Part shown: piece by piece, positions 33,925 through 42,661 of the stretch
Numbering within the stretch: the first letter of the stretch is position 1
Layout of the letters: every line of letters starts with the position of its first letter
IMG/VR virus record: IMGVR_UViG_3300026521_000466
Location: 100,798-164,797 of that record
DNA from: a virus
Strand: one strand, 5' to 3'
DNA: 64,000 bases
Translations under genes and position numbers: made by a program
Notes under the pieces: generated by a model
The model's input: only the letters and a program-made list of their open reading frames with translations
Database searches by the model: none
What the model was told of the DNA's origin: nothing

Positions 33925-35826
33925 TTAATTTAAATGTTTAACTGCCATTAACTGCACCTTATCATCTATCTCAATAGTATAAGAGAAACTTACTTTTTCC
34001 CCGGGGTTATGACCGAATGATTTAAAATAGATCATCTCAGAATCTGTCTCTTCAAACCATAGTTTTGTTATTTTACCATAACTCTTTACCTTATGTATTG
34101 TAAAGGTACTTTCGTATATCGGATATGGATTACCTTGTCCATATGGTCTATTTTTCTCTATAGTAACAACCTCTTTTTGTATCTCTCTTGGATCTATTTT
34201 TATAGTCTCCTCTTCATCAGTGTATCCGATATTATTATCCTCAATATATTTCTCAAAATACTTTACAAAATCTTTTATTGCATCAGAGGTACCATTTATG
34301 GATACTCCACATGCGGCATGGTGCCCTCCGTAATGCAGTATTGAATCTGAGTTATCATTGATATATTGAAGTATATCTATAAGAGGTATCTTTTGTATAG
34401 CTCTAGCAGATCCTTTAAATGTATTGCCCACTCTGGTCAATACGAATGTAGGTGTATTTATTTCATTGCCTATTCTTCCTGCTACCAGCCCGTTAAAGGA
34501 CGTGGTATCCATGGGGTTCAATAACACCATCACATTCTTAAATAGCTTAGCATTGGCAGTCAGTTGCTTTAGAAGAACCGAGTATAATGAATTAGTTTGA
34601 TTCTTTCTATCCTTATTCATAAATGACATTTCGGATATCTTTGAAATATCTCCCATGAGAAACTCAAAAGCTATATTAGGTTTGGCTAGCCTATGAGTGG
34701 AATTTATTAATGGCCCTACATTCATAGATAGCCATCTGTCGTGCATGCGTTTCTTATAAGTGACTTTCAATAACTTATTGAATAGTTCAGACTCTTTTAT
34801 ATACTCCATAGCCTCATAATATGTTTTTCTATTCTCCTCATCTGCCATACTCATCTGATCTATTATATTTGCCATTGCCACAATAGGTAATAGTTCCTTT
34901 CTTAACTCCTTTGTAATAAACGGAGCAAGTAACCTAAAGAGCACATTGCATCCACTAAATGCTTTGTTAAGATTGCATTTACTATAGTGTGGGTTAATAA
35001 TGTGATCTACAGCATTTTCCAATGCAGATTCATTATCTACAAGGTGATGGTCTGTCATCACTATAACAACATTGGGCCTGTCATTTCTTAATCTATTAAA
35101 TCTTTCAGCGTCAGAAGAACCGTGATCCGCCGTAAGAAAAACAAATCTTTCAAACTTGTCGGTAATGGCTATTGTTCTATTAATAGTCTCATCAGAGACA
35201 CCTCTCGGATGCTCATTGTTTAAAAGGATGTGGTGTATCTTTTTATTCATGGACTTTAATACTTTCATACCAACTACTGATGATGAAATGCCATCTGCAT
35301 CATAATCAGTATTCACTACTACAGAGTCAATAGTCTGTAGCGGTACTCTAGCCTCTTCAAGAAGATTCCTCTCAGGAAAAACATCCCCTCGCAACACCAT
35401 CAGTATTCTACCTAAATGGTTATAACCAACACCTCGGCAAACTCCAAAATAGGTATCATTCCAAAAGTTATCTTCTACTATTCTTCCATCTATCTTTCTT
35501 AATTTATCCAACAACTCTTGATGTTGTGTAAACTTCAAACAGACTACCGCCTCCATAATTTCGCGTTTTATAGAATCCCAATCACTTCTTAACTTAATAT
35601 CTCTGCTTGCTTTCTTTACTTTACGCGGATTCTCTTCAGACAGGATAAACTCTCTCCATTTCGGATCATCTGATTTCATTGCCATATACGCATGTTCAGA
35701 TGTCGGATAAATAGTGTTATCGAATACTACATTAGGATACTTCTTCTTAAACTCTTCATCAGCTACCATTGTTACTGTAGCCGGATACATATTGGATAAA
35801 AATCCATACTCATCTTTAAATAACAT
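33925..35826 (-). CDS. NADAR domain fused to RecJ-like DHH/DHHA1 nuclease
   Basis: Residues 1-148 form a NADAR (YbiA/DUF1768) domain: YGFLSNMYP (7-15), YPTSEHAYMAMK (40-51, with the conserved Glu44) and VGYNHLGRILMVLR (133-146). Residues about 165-510 form a RecJ-like DHH nuclease: VNTDYDADGIS (171-181), TADHGSSD (232-239), MTDHH (257-261) and DHHA1 HYGGHHAACG (498-507). A beta-rich C-terminal domain follows (about 560-633). NADAR proteins hydrolyse N-glycosidic bonds and include enzymes that remove ADP-ribose from guanosine. RecJ degrades 5'-ended single-stranded DNA. The fusion suggests cleaning or removal of modified DNA; this coupling is inference. All catalytic motifs appear intact. Confidence 0.85.
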   Translation of the reverse strand: MLFKDEYGFLSNMYPATVTMVADEEFKKKYPNVVFDNTIYPTSEHAYMAMKSDDPKWREFILSEENPRKVKKASRDIKLRSDWDSIKREIMEAVVCLKFTQHQELLDKLRKIDGRIVEDNFWNDTYFGVCRGVGYNHLGRILMVLRGDVFPERNLLEEARVPLQTIDSVVVNTDYDADGISSSVVGMKVLKSMNKKIHHILLNNEHPRGVSDETINRTIAITDKFERFVFLTADHGSSDAERFNRLRNDRPNVVIVMTDHHLVDNESALENAVDHIINPHYSKCNLNKAFSGCNVLFRLLAPFITKELRKELLPIVAMANIIDQMSMADEENRKTYYEAMEYIKESELFNKLLKVTYKKRMHDRWLSMNVGPLINSTHRLAKPNIAFEFLMGDISKISEMSFMNKDRKNQTNSLYSVLLKQLTANAKLFKNVMVLLNPMDTTSFNGLVAGRIGNEINTPTFVLTRVGNTFKGSARAIQKIPLIDILQYINDNSDSILHYGGHHAACGVSINGTSDAIKDFVKYFEKYIEDNNIGYTDEEETIKIDPREIQKEVVTIEKNRPYGQGNPYPIYESTFTIHKVKSYGKITKLWFEETDSEMIYFKSFGHNPGEKVSFSYTIEIDDKVQLMAVKHLN

Positions 35827-35861
35827 ACCATATCCTTTTTAATTTATACTCTATTGAATTA

Positions 35862-35899
35862 AATAAAAATGAGAAAAGGTGACGGGATAAACCCATCAC
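35862..35899 (-). terminator. Hairpin after the 138-aa gene
   Basis: GTGA-GGG and CCC-TCAC arms (35879-35899) are followed by CTTTTCTCATTTTTATTT on the minus strand, overlapping the stop at 35896. Confidence 0.6.
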
Positions 35900-36312
35900 A
35901 CTTTAAAACCACTCTTCATATTTTCCGCAACCTCCTTAGCAGACGATTCACTAATCTTTTTAAGGAGACTTAGATAACTTATCTTCTCAAGAACTGTATT
36001 ATTCTCTAAAAGATAAACATATTTTTCATTATAGTGCGCGCTTCTACCACTATTTAATTTCTTATAATGTTTACAAAAGTCACGAATCGATATCTCATCA
36101 GCAACGCGGCCCTCTATGTAATCTATAACGCCCTGTATATCACGATCATCCCTTACATATCTAAAGTGGGCGAAGTCCACTAATCGAAATATAGTTACTA
36201 TCTCTCTATCACCCACCATACTTCTGCATATAACCATATCGCGTAAAATGGTCAAGTATTGTGATTTCATCAGTGCGTTTACTCTGTTTATAAGTTCTAT
36301 AGTGCTAATCAT
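35896..36312 (-). CDS. Hypothetical protein, 138 aa
   Basis: No family recognised. A helical basic protein (MISTIELINRVNALMKSQYL at the start) with an Arg-rich middle. The start lies 8 bases inside the end of the upstream gene. Confidence 0.6.
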   Translation of the reverse strand: MISTIELINRVNALMKSQYLTILRDMVICRSMVGDREIVTIFRLVDFAHFRYVRDDRDIQGVIDYIEGRVADEISIRDFCKHYKKLNSGRSAHYNEKYVYLLENNTVLEKISYLSLLKKISESSAKEVAENMKSGFKV

Positions 36313-37072
36313 AAAGATACCTCTCCTCTAAAAATACATTCAGTCTCATAAGATAATACTTCTCATCCAAGTATTCATCTAAGCCAAGACGTATAAAGTT
36401 CTTAATGAACTCTTTTTTAACCTCTTCTCCAAGATCACTCTTTTTAATAATAGTATTATGTATATGCTGATACAACTCACCCTTGACGCTTTCATCAATT
36501 AGTTGTAACTTATTTATAAAGTCACGCGCATGCATGGAATGGAAGTTGTAGTAATTATATCCATATCTTAAAAAGAGAGCAGGTAGAATAGCACTACAGT
36601 CAAATGATGATAATCTCAATGAGCAACTTATGTTACTATTAAATGCTAACTTAGTACCGTAGTGTTTATAAGATGCCATTATTAAATTAGCATCAGCATC
36701 CTTTATAGCCTTATGAAAAACAGTAAGTTCATATGGTATTACATCCATGCCCAATCTCTTAATAAGATAATAGATGAAATCTACATGCTCCATAGAGTCG
36801 CATTCAAAATTTAATCTGTTGTTCACAATAACACCAAACATCTTTTTAATAGTACTCTGGTCTAAATCAATATTATCATACTTTAATAGTGAATTCCATA
36901 ATATAAATAGATCATCTATATCTCCTTCATCAACGATATAAGCAACCAAAGCATTAATAGAGAATCTGTTATTTATATCACCCATATAATCTTTATATAC
37001 AGTGGCCGGTGCTTCCTCCATAAGATAAAGTAGTGTTTCAAATGTTATATCTTTATATATTGTAGTTCTCAT
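36305..37072 (-). CDS. Hypothetical helical protein, 255 aa
   Basis: No family recognised. It is helical with aromatic residues throughout (HKAIKDADANLIMASYKHYG could be an ankyrin-like repeat). AAGGAAAAAAAGA precedes the ATG. It is divergent from the DUF488-SLOG gene, which starts 51 bases away. Confidence 0.6.
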   Translation of the reverse strand: MRTTIYKDITFETLLYLMEEAPATVYKDYMGDINNRFSINALVAYIVDEGDIDDLFILWNSLLKYDNIDLDQSTIKKMFGVIVNNRLNFECDSMEHVDFIYYLIKRLGMDVIPYELTVFHKAIKDADANLIMASYKHYGTKLAFNSNISCSLRLSSFDCSAILPALFLRYGYNYYNFHSMHARDFINKLQLIDESVKGELYQHIHNTIIKKSDLGEEVKKEFIKNFIRLGLDEYLDEKYYLMRLNVFLEERYLYD

Positions 37073-37122
37073 TCTTTTTTTCCTTATTATTCTAGTTATA
37101 TAAGTAAATACAGGAGAAAAAA

Positions 37123-37872
37123 ATGAATAGATTTATCTTTACAAGTTATTATGCGAACCCGACTAAAGCACTGAAAGAGAAGTATTCCATATCAAATATC
37201 ACACCTAAATGGTTTGAAGTTGACGGAACAATAGAAGAACTATACCCTGATAAAGAATCTGTTTTTGATTATAAGAAAGGAATAATAACAACAGCGGAGT
37301 TTATAAACATATATAGAAAGAAACTACACGGGCTAGATAAGGACCTAATCAATAGCTTATACGGAAAATCTTTATTCTGTTACGAAAAACCATCGGATTT
37401 CTGCCATAGACATCTGCTCCGTGAATACTTACAGTTGCGAGGCGAAATATGTATAGAAATACCAAATACCAAACTTCCTTCTATTGGAGCGGTCGGGTCA
37501 AGAGGCTTCAATGATAAAGAGATACTTTATAGTATAATGGATGAATTATCCGATATGTTTGATTATAAAGTGATATCCGGCGGAGCACGCGGCGCAGATA
37601 GTTTAGGAGAGAAATATGCGGTGGAGAATAAGAAAGAAACTTTAATTCATCTTCCTGATTGGGAAAAACATGGTAAGCCGGCAGCCTTTATACGAAACAA
37701 AAACATAGTGGATGATTCGGATATAATATTGGCATTCTGGGATGGCGAATCAAGAGGTACAAAAAATACTATTGATATAGCCTACAGACAACATAAGCAA
37801 ATAATTATATATGACTACAAAGAAAAAAGGTTATATTTACATACAATGAAAAAATACCTTTATAAGAAGTGA
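37123..37872 (+). CDS. DUF488 domain fused to a SLOG (YspA-type) domain
   Basis: Residues 1 to about 110 fit DUF488: FTSYYANPTKAL near the start and the signature LFCYEKPSDFCHRHLL (84-99). Residues about 118-230 fit the DUF2493/YspA SLOG Rossmann fold: AVGSRGF (123-129), SGGARGADSLG (152-162), RNKNIVDDSD (191-200) and FWDGESRGT (205-213). SLOG domains bind nucleotides, including NAD- or ADP-ribose-related ligands, and several act in defence signalling. DUF488 function is unsettled. It is a single plus-strand gene with CAGGAG before the ATG and a terminator after it. Its role as a sensor, sponge or hydrolase of a signalling nucleotide is inference. Confidence 0.75.
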   Translation: MNRFIFTSYYANPTKALKEKYSISNITPKWFEVDGTIEELYPDKESVFDYKKGIITTAEFINIYRKKLHGLDKDLINSLYGKSLFCYEKPSDFCHRHLLREYLQLRGEICIEIPNTKLPSIGAVGSRGFNDKEILYSIMDELSDMFDYKVISGGARGADSLGEKYAVENKKETLIHLPDWEKHGKPAAFIRNKNIVDDSDIILAFWDGESRGTKNTIDIAYRQHKQIIIYDYKEKRLYLHTMKKYLYKK

Positions 37873-37901
37873 GAGTAGTGTGGGATATCCCACACTACTC
37901 T
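37872..37901. terminator. Bidirectional terminator, 30-base palindrome
   Basis: AGAGTAGTGTGGGAT and its perfect complement form the hairpin between the converging genes ending at 37872 and 37895. It is followed by TATTTTAAC on the plus strand. Confidence 0.8.
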
Positions 37902-38113
37902 ATTTTAACTCTATGTCCAGAATCTGTTAGGTAATTTGCCCAAACATATACGTCATTTATAGGATCATACTCGATACATTTTTTATCAATCAAATCATCC
38001 TTGACATCGTCAAGCATAACTTTAAACAGTATACTCATTGTAATAATTGCTACTACAACACCACATATAAAAGACCATGCCAAAACAGTACGTTGTCCTT
38101 TATTAAACTCCAT
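37895..38113 (-). CDS. Small single-span membrane protein, 72 aa
   Basis: A hydrophobic segment (VLAWSFICGVVVAIITMSIL, about residues 10-29) follows a short basic N-terminus and precedes an acidic soluble tail. AAAGGAGATAAT precedes the ATG. No family recognised; a holin-type role is possible but not supported by its neighbours. Confidence 0.6.
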   Translation of the reverse strand: MEFNKGQRTVLAWSFICGVVVAIITMSILFKVMLDDVKDDLIDKKCIEYDPINDVYVWANYLTDSGHRVKIE

Positions 38114-38128
38114 ATTATCTCCTTTCGA

Positions 38129-38662
38129 CTATATATAGTCATTAAATACAGACATAGCAGATTCAAATGAATTATCTCTATTAAACGTAATAATATTAAT
38201 GCTCTTATCAAGTTTATCATAGTTTCCAGCAATACCCAAAGATTGTCTATTAACATACTCTATATGAGAACGTGATCTCTCTTTTACTGCATTGTCGTCC
38301 ACATTATTATCCTGAAATATAGCATAAGTTACCTTGAACCCTGCCTTAATGGCAATGTGAGATATATCAAATGCGTTTCCATGGTAAATAAATGAGACTA
38401 CATAATTACCATTCTCTTTTGGAAGCGTATATCCATATACTCTATCATTCACCTCAGTATGAAAAGAAAAATCAAATTCACCGTGCATCTGCATGTCGTA
38501 AAATTCTTCAGCGCTGACATAATTGTAACTAGAAACATCGTCCTTACGTCGTTCTCTATCTGTATAAATAGGAACTCCGACAACACCGTGATTCATTAAT
38601 TTTCTTTCCAGTGTGGTTTTACCCACTCCACTCTTACCAACTATAACTAATAATTTTTTCAT
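38129..38662 (-). CDS. Guanylate-kinase-like P-loop protein, 177 aa (paralog of 31886-32386)
   Basis: VGKSGVGKTTLERKLMNHGV is almost identical to the opening of the gene at 31886. IYTDRERRKDD (31-41) replaces the TTR segment and YNYVSAEEF follows as in guanylate kinases. The C-terminal half has diverged. Two related kinase-like proteins next to ribonucleotide reductase suggest dNMP phosphorylation, or one may have changed ligand. A hairpin with AGAGGTCT arms lies between the upstream stop and its GGGAGG site. Confidence 0.6.
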   Translation of the reverse strand: MKKLLVIVGKSGVGKTTLERKLMNHGVVGVPIYTDRERRKDDVSSYNYVSAEEFYDMQMHGEFDFSFHTEVNDRVYGYTLPKENGNYVVSFIYHGNAFDISHIAIKAGFKVTYAIFQDNNVDDNAVKERSRSHIEYVNRQSLGIAGNYDKLDKSINIITFNRDNSFESAMSVFNDYI

Positions 38663-38681
38663 GTGTCCTCCCAGAGGTCTT

Positions 38682-38918
38682 TCATAGACCTCTTTTATTA
38701 TATTCTTTCTCTAATCTTTTAAACACCTTTCGGTATTTCTTACCATTATCCATTGCTAACTCCCATATAGTTCCAGCATTAACAATAGATATTATCAACT
38801 GCTCCCTTGCTCTCTGATGGAGATCCATCGCATAGAGTCTTTCGGTTCTTTTATTAATGAACTCTCTATCTTTATCAGAGAGATATTTTTTTAACGGATG
38901 CGGTATATTGAAATACAT
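38682..38918 (-). CDS. Hypothetical basic protein, 78 aa
   Basis: No family recognised. A helical, Lys/Arg-rich small protein (KYRKVFKRLEKEYNKRGL at the end). It starts 1 base after the beta N-like stop, so it is translated with it. Confidence 0.6.
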   Translation of the reverse strand: MYFNIPHPLKKYLSDKDREFINKRTERLYAMDLHQRAREQLIISIVNAGTIWELAMDNGKKYRKVFKRLEKEYNKRGL

Positions 38919-38919
38919 A

Positions 38920-40620
38920 CTAACCCCTCACCGCTGAATCAATAATATCGTCTAACCCATCAGATGACGGTTTATATAAATTACTGATGTTGTGATCAAT
39001 AAAGCGTATCTCAGCTTTATCTTGTTCTGTTAACACTATTTTACCTGCCTCGTTGAATCGCGCAAATGGATTAAGTGTACTCAGCGGACTTGGACAGTTT
39101 GCTTTCATATGCCCAAAGTTACCCATGAATATATCACCGCCTCTAAGTTTACGCACCTCATAAGGGAATGGATTTACCTCTTTTTGACTGGCCACCAACA
39201 CACCCTTACCACGAGATTGTAGCTCTATCTGAGATGTAACCTTAAAAAATCTGTTATCATTACTAACATTTACCAATAGCGCTGAGAGTATCTTACTACT
39301 GCTTTTAATAATATCAAGCACTAAATTATGTCTTACTTTATTACCAGTCAATATTTTATGCACACTTTGAAATGTAGCAGTACCCTGTGTCACCTGTTTT
39401 CTGATATCAGAAAACATCTTATTAAAAGACTCAATGATGTTATAACTTACATAATACATCACTTCAAGTTTTTTATCTTCGATATTATGTTCGTTCTTTA
39501 ACCCTTTCGCCTTTAAAGATGTGTATGCATTGATAACTTCATAGATCACATCAAAGAAATCCTCCACCTTATAGCCTAATGCATTGATTTCTCTTCTATT
39601 CACCAAATCTATATGGTTACCTACCTGTTCAAGATGATCGTCTATTGCCTCTATTCGACCCATTTGACTAAACATCTTTTTAAATAAAATATTGGCAAGC
39701 ATCATTTTAAAGAGCATCTTTTTCATATCATCAGTAGTAACAGCATCATACTCCTTTACCATTTCAGGTAGTATAGAGAAACCATACACAATACTGACCG
39801 CTACTTGTTTTACGGTGTATGAAGCATCTGCGTTAACTACTACAGCTACATTTTCCTCAACCGGTCTGAATCTGAGTCCTCTTATCTTCTCACCGGATGA
39901 TTGGTATACTATATAATTTGGATCTGCAATAAACTCTCCAAACTCATCTTGATCTGTCAGTACAGTTATTTCTGACCTAGGCTCGTATTTCTGTATAAAA
40001 CCATCTATTCCGTACTTAGCCAATAGATATAATGACAGTGGAGTTTCTGGGGTTCCAAAAGATGGATTCTTAAGGTTCTTATTGTTATATAATTTTGCCA
40101 TATAATTAATATTTTCATGTGATAATTCCCCATCCACATAGACAGTATACGGAAAATCTTTCATCGCATTTTTCATACTAAAAAGTTTGATAAACACATG
40201 ATTTCTATGCGGGTATATCACAGGATCGGTAATAACTGGCATAATATAGTACTCTGTCCCCGTCATCTCTATAAGCCCATTATTCTTTACTGCCAATACA
40301 TAGAAATGTTTATAAATACTCTCTCCCTCGTATTGAAACTCCAAAAGTATCTTTCTAATAGATGTCTCTCTTATCTCAAACCACACATCTTGAGTTTTCA
40401 CGGTCCCTCTATTTGTTTTTAACATAGAATCAAACTCCTCAAATGGATCGAGTCGTTTATATCCAATATATTTAAAACCTGGTATACGAGCAGAAGGAGA
40501 TCCAAGTACTTCATTAAGATACCTATCCATCTCTCTCAACTCATCCCTAGCCCTACCTACAAGTACTTCTTTACTAAACTCAATATCGTCAAAGGCGATT
40601 GCCTTAAAATATTTATTCAT
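38920..40620 (-). CDS. RNA polymerase beta-like subunit, N-terminal part (probable)
   Basis: The 566-residue protein lacks strong motifs until its end. There YEVRKLRGGDIFMGNFGHMK (487-506) and CPSPLSTLNPFARFNEAGKI (509-528) align with the bacterial beta sequence FEVRDVHPTHYGRVCP and INSLSVYAQTNEYGF. Earlier, a MTGTEYYIMPVITDP segment recalls the beta region before the first lobe. The frame stops soon after this point, so the beta C-terminal half must be another gene outside this window. That matches phiKZ-like polymerases, where beta is also split. A promoter at 40652 and AAAGGAG precede the ATG. Confidence 0.6.
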   Translation of the reverse strand: MNKYFKAIAFDDIEFSKEVLVGRARDELREMDRYLNEVLGSPSARIPGFKYIGYKRLDPFEEFDSMLKTNRGTVKTQDVWFEIRETSIRKILLEFQYEGESIYKHFYVLAVKNNGLIEMTGTEYYIMPVITDPVIYPHRNHVFIKLFSMKNAMKDFPYTVYVDGELSHENINYMAKLYNNKNLKNPSFGTPETPLSLYLLAKYGIDGFIQKYEPRSEITVLTDQDEFGEFIADPNYIVYQSSGEKIRGLRFRPVEENVAVVVNADASYTVKQVAVSIVYGFSILPEMVKEYDAVTTDDMKKMLFKMMLANILFKKMFSQMGRIEAIDDHLEQVGNHIDLVNRREINALGYKVEDFFDVIYEVINAYTSLKAKGLKNEHNIEDKKLEVMYYVSYNIIESFNKMFSDIRKQVTQGTATFQSVHKILTGNKVRHNLVLDIIKSSSKILSALLVNVSNDNRFFKVTSQIELQSRGKGVLVASQKEVNPFPYEVRKLRGGDIFMGNFGHMKANCPSPLSTLNPFARFNEAGKIVLTEQDKAEIRFIDHNISNLYKPSSDGLDDIIDSAVRG

Positions 40621-40651
40621 CTCTTTCTCCTTTTATTATTTCTTACCTAAT

Positions 40652-40661
40652 TAATAATATA
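40652..40661 (-). promoter_or_regulatory. Phage promoter core TATATTATTA
   Basis: Minus-strand TATATTATTA, ATTAGGTAAG, then AAAAGGAG and the beta N-like start at 40620. Only part of the leader element remains. Confidence 0.65.
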
Positions 40662-40701
40662 CAAAAGAAAAAAAGAGCCTAAGTTAATCGTTATTATATT
40701 T

Positions 40702-40749
40702 ACTAAAAAATAAATAGTGGGTCAAGTCACGGAATTCCGTGACCCGACC
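40702..40749 (-). terminator. Terminator after the RNR operon
   Basis: A GTCACGGAA/TTCCGTGAC perfect core (40726-40743) extended by GGTC/GACC is followed on the minus strand by CACTATTTATTTTTTAG. Confidence 0.85.
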
Positions 40750-41162
40750 TATTTTTTATAGAGATTAACATTCTCCAAATTTTTATACAACTTCTCAATA
40801 TGCGCAAGCTCTGAGACTGTTGGATATGAACTAGCATAAATATCCACACACACCCCACACTCTGTAATAATTTCGCGTCGCACGCGCGTGGTGTTGAGGG
40901 ATATTATATTTTCAGGACTAATGTCGTCACCAAATGTACCAAGCACAACAATATTTTTGTTTTTATCAATTTTCATTATAACTGTTACAAATTGCACACC
41001 TGTGGTTGAAACGACTAATTCTTTATCTATAATTACACCACCTGGCTCAACCATAGTTCTCACAGATAAATCTTGCACTAAAAATGTAGACCCTCTCTTT
41101 TTTATATATTTTTTAAACTCGTGACTCCTATATTCTTGCTTATACACATGCTCTATCATCAC
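40749..41162 (-). CDS. Hypothetical protein, 137 aa
   Basis: No family recognised. It is beta-rich (ELVVSTTGVQFVTVIMKIDK) with an N-terminal basic helix. It overlaps the NrdB stop, so it is part of the nrd operon and may modulate the reductase. Confidence 0.6.
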   Translation of the reverse strand: MMIEHVYKQEYRSHEFKKYIKKRGSTFLVQDLSVRTMVEPGGVIIDKELVVSTTGVQFVTVIMKIDKNKNIVVLGTFGDDISPENIISLNTTRVRREIITECGVCVDIYASSYPTVSELAHIEKLYKNLENVNLYKK

Positions 41163-42622
41163 AGCCTCTTTGGAGAAAACTTATACTCTATATCATAATT
41201 GCAATATGCGTCGCCGATAACTGAAAGATGTCTATCGTCCAGTTTAAATGGAGATGTCACTGTAACATAACTATCTAGTGCAGGTATCTCATAAGTATGG
41301 ATCGGCGAACTTAACAACTCGAACCCCTCTAGGTTAAACGTCAATGCAGATACTGTTAGTATACTCTCCTCTTTATTAACAAAGGAAACTATCAGTAATC
41401 TGTCATCGCCTGTGTTGGAAAGCACTGTATCACGCTCTACCAACAGATAGTTGTCAGGAGCAGGCCTCTCATCTCGTATGTCCTCTACGTGATATTCACC
41501 AAGAGCATCCTGATAAAGACAATACTCATTAACAGATTTAATTATAACTCTACCATCTTCAAATTTGAAACCGTAGTCAGAATCAGCAACAACTCCCATA
41601 GAGTAATCTGTAGATTCATCTTCCAAGAACCCGGCCTTTACATCATTAACGCGAGAATAGTGTTTTACCCATTTCATGTTATTATTTATAGCTTCAGGAT
41701 AGAGAATATCAATTCCTGTACCGACACACACCTTATTCGTAAGGTACTTGATATAGTGCTCCAAATTGTTTTCGTTAAGCCCCACTCTATCATTAGTAAG
41801 TAGTATTTTTTTACCCCACTCTGTCTCTAGCTTACATGCATGATCCAGTATCTCTCTGGAATGTTCAATAATACGATTGTTCTTCAGATATGGCCTCTCT
41901 TTAAATGTTGACCTGATCATCTGTCTAAATAGGGCAGTGTGGTTGTTCTCGTCCCTATTGATGTACTTAATCATGTTGGTTGTGCCTGGCATCAACTTAT
42001 TCACAGAAAGAGAATAGAATCCTAGGAATGCACTATTAAAGTAGATAGCTTCCAATGCTTGATTTGCAAACATGGCATAGACAAACGTCTCTTCTGTAAC
42101 GTGCTCCGCTAATGATTCGTAAGTATCAACAATGATGTCATTCTTATGTTTAAGTTCTTGATCTGTAGAGCTCAAAAGATAGATATCATCAGCCGCATCC
42201 CCACATACAGAATCAATAATCCACCCATACGAAAATGCGTGTAATGATTCATCAAAAGCTTGCCTCGTCAACGCATGTGAAATCATAGGGTCTGTAACAT
42301 ATTCAATAATGTTAATAGAAAGATTCTTGGATTGAAAACTATCCATAGAAAATATCTGCGCTAATGATCTATTATAAGAATCTCTGGTCTCATCACTTAG
42401 CTCTTTGTACTGTTTAGCATCTTCTACAAGCGATACTCTTTTAGGAGTCCATTCGCACTCTAACATGCGCTCGAAAGTAGCTTTAGACCACCCATACTTA
42501 ATATCTTTAAAGTTTACGTCACTTGGAGGGTTGCCCCCAAATATCTTTCTCTCCTCAATAGGTTCACTGTCCTCTGATGTTGGATTGTATATGTTCGCCT
42601 TATTTAATACTTTGTATTCCAT
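41159..42622 (-). CDS. nrdB: Ribonucleotide reductase class I small subunit with C-terminal extension
   Basis: All diiron/tyrosyl-radical ligands of NrdB are visible: Asp94 (MDSFQ), Glu125 and His128 with radical Tyr132 (ESLHAFSY), Glu191 (NQALEAIYF), Glu225 and His228 (RDENNH). It converts NDPs to dNDPs together with NrdA. The canonical chain ends near residue 343 (DESTDYSMG). About 144 additional residues, beta-rich and acidic, follow and are not part of standard NrdB. Since the normal NrdB C-terminus docks into NrdA, this extension is unusual. It is preceded by a roughly 140-base leader or small RNA at 42662-42800. Confidence 0.9.
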   Translation of the reverse strand: MEYKVLNKANIYNPTSEDSEPIEERKIFGGNPPSDVNFKDIKYGWSKATFERMLECEWTPKRVSLVEDAKQYKELSDETRDSYNRSLAQIFSMDSFQSKNLSINIIEYVTDPMISHALTRQAFDESLHAFSYGWIIDSVCGDAADDIYLLSSTDQELKHKNDIIVDTYESLAEHVTEETFVYAMFANQALEAIYFNSAFLGFYSLSVNKLMPGTTNMIKYINRDENNHTALFRQMIRSTFKERPYLKNNRIIEHSREILDHACKLETEWGKKILLTNDRVGLNENNLEHYIKYLTNKVCVGTGIDILYPEAINNNMKWVKHYSRVNDVKAGFLEDESTDYSMGVVADSDYGFKFEDGRVIIKSVNEYCLYQDALGEYHVEDIRDERPAPDNYLLVERDTVLSNTGDDRLLIVSFVNKEESILTVSALTFNLEGFELLSSPIHTYEIPALDSYVTVTSPFKLDDRHLSVIGDAYCNYDIEYKFSPKRL

Positions 42623-42661
42623 GTTGTTCCTTTATTTATTTTAGTCAGATAAGAAATTTTA

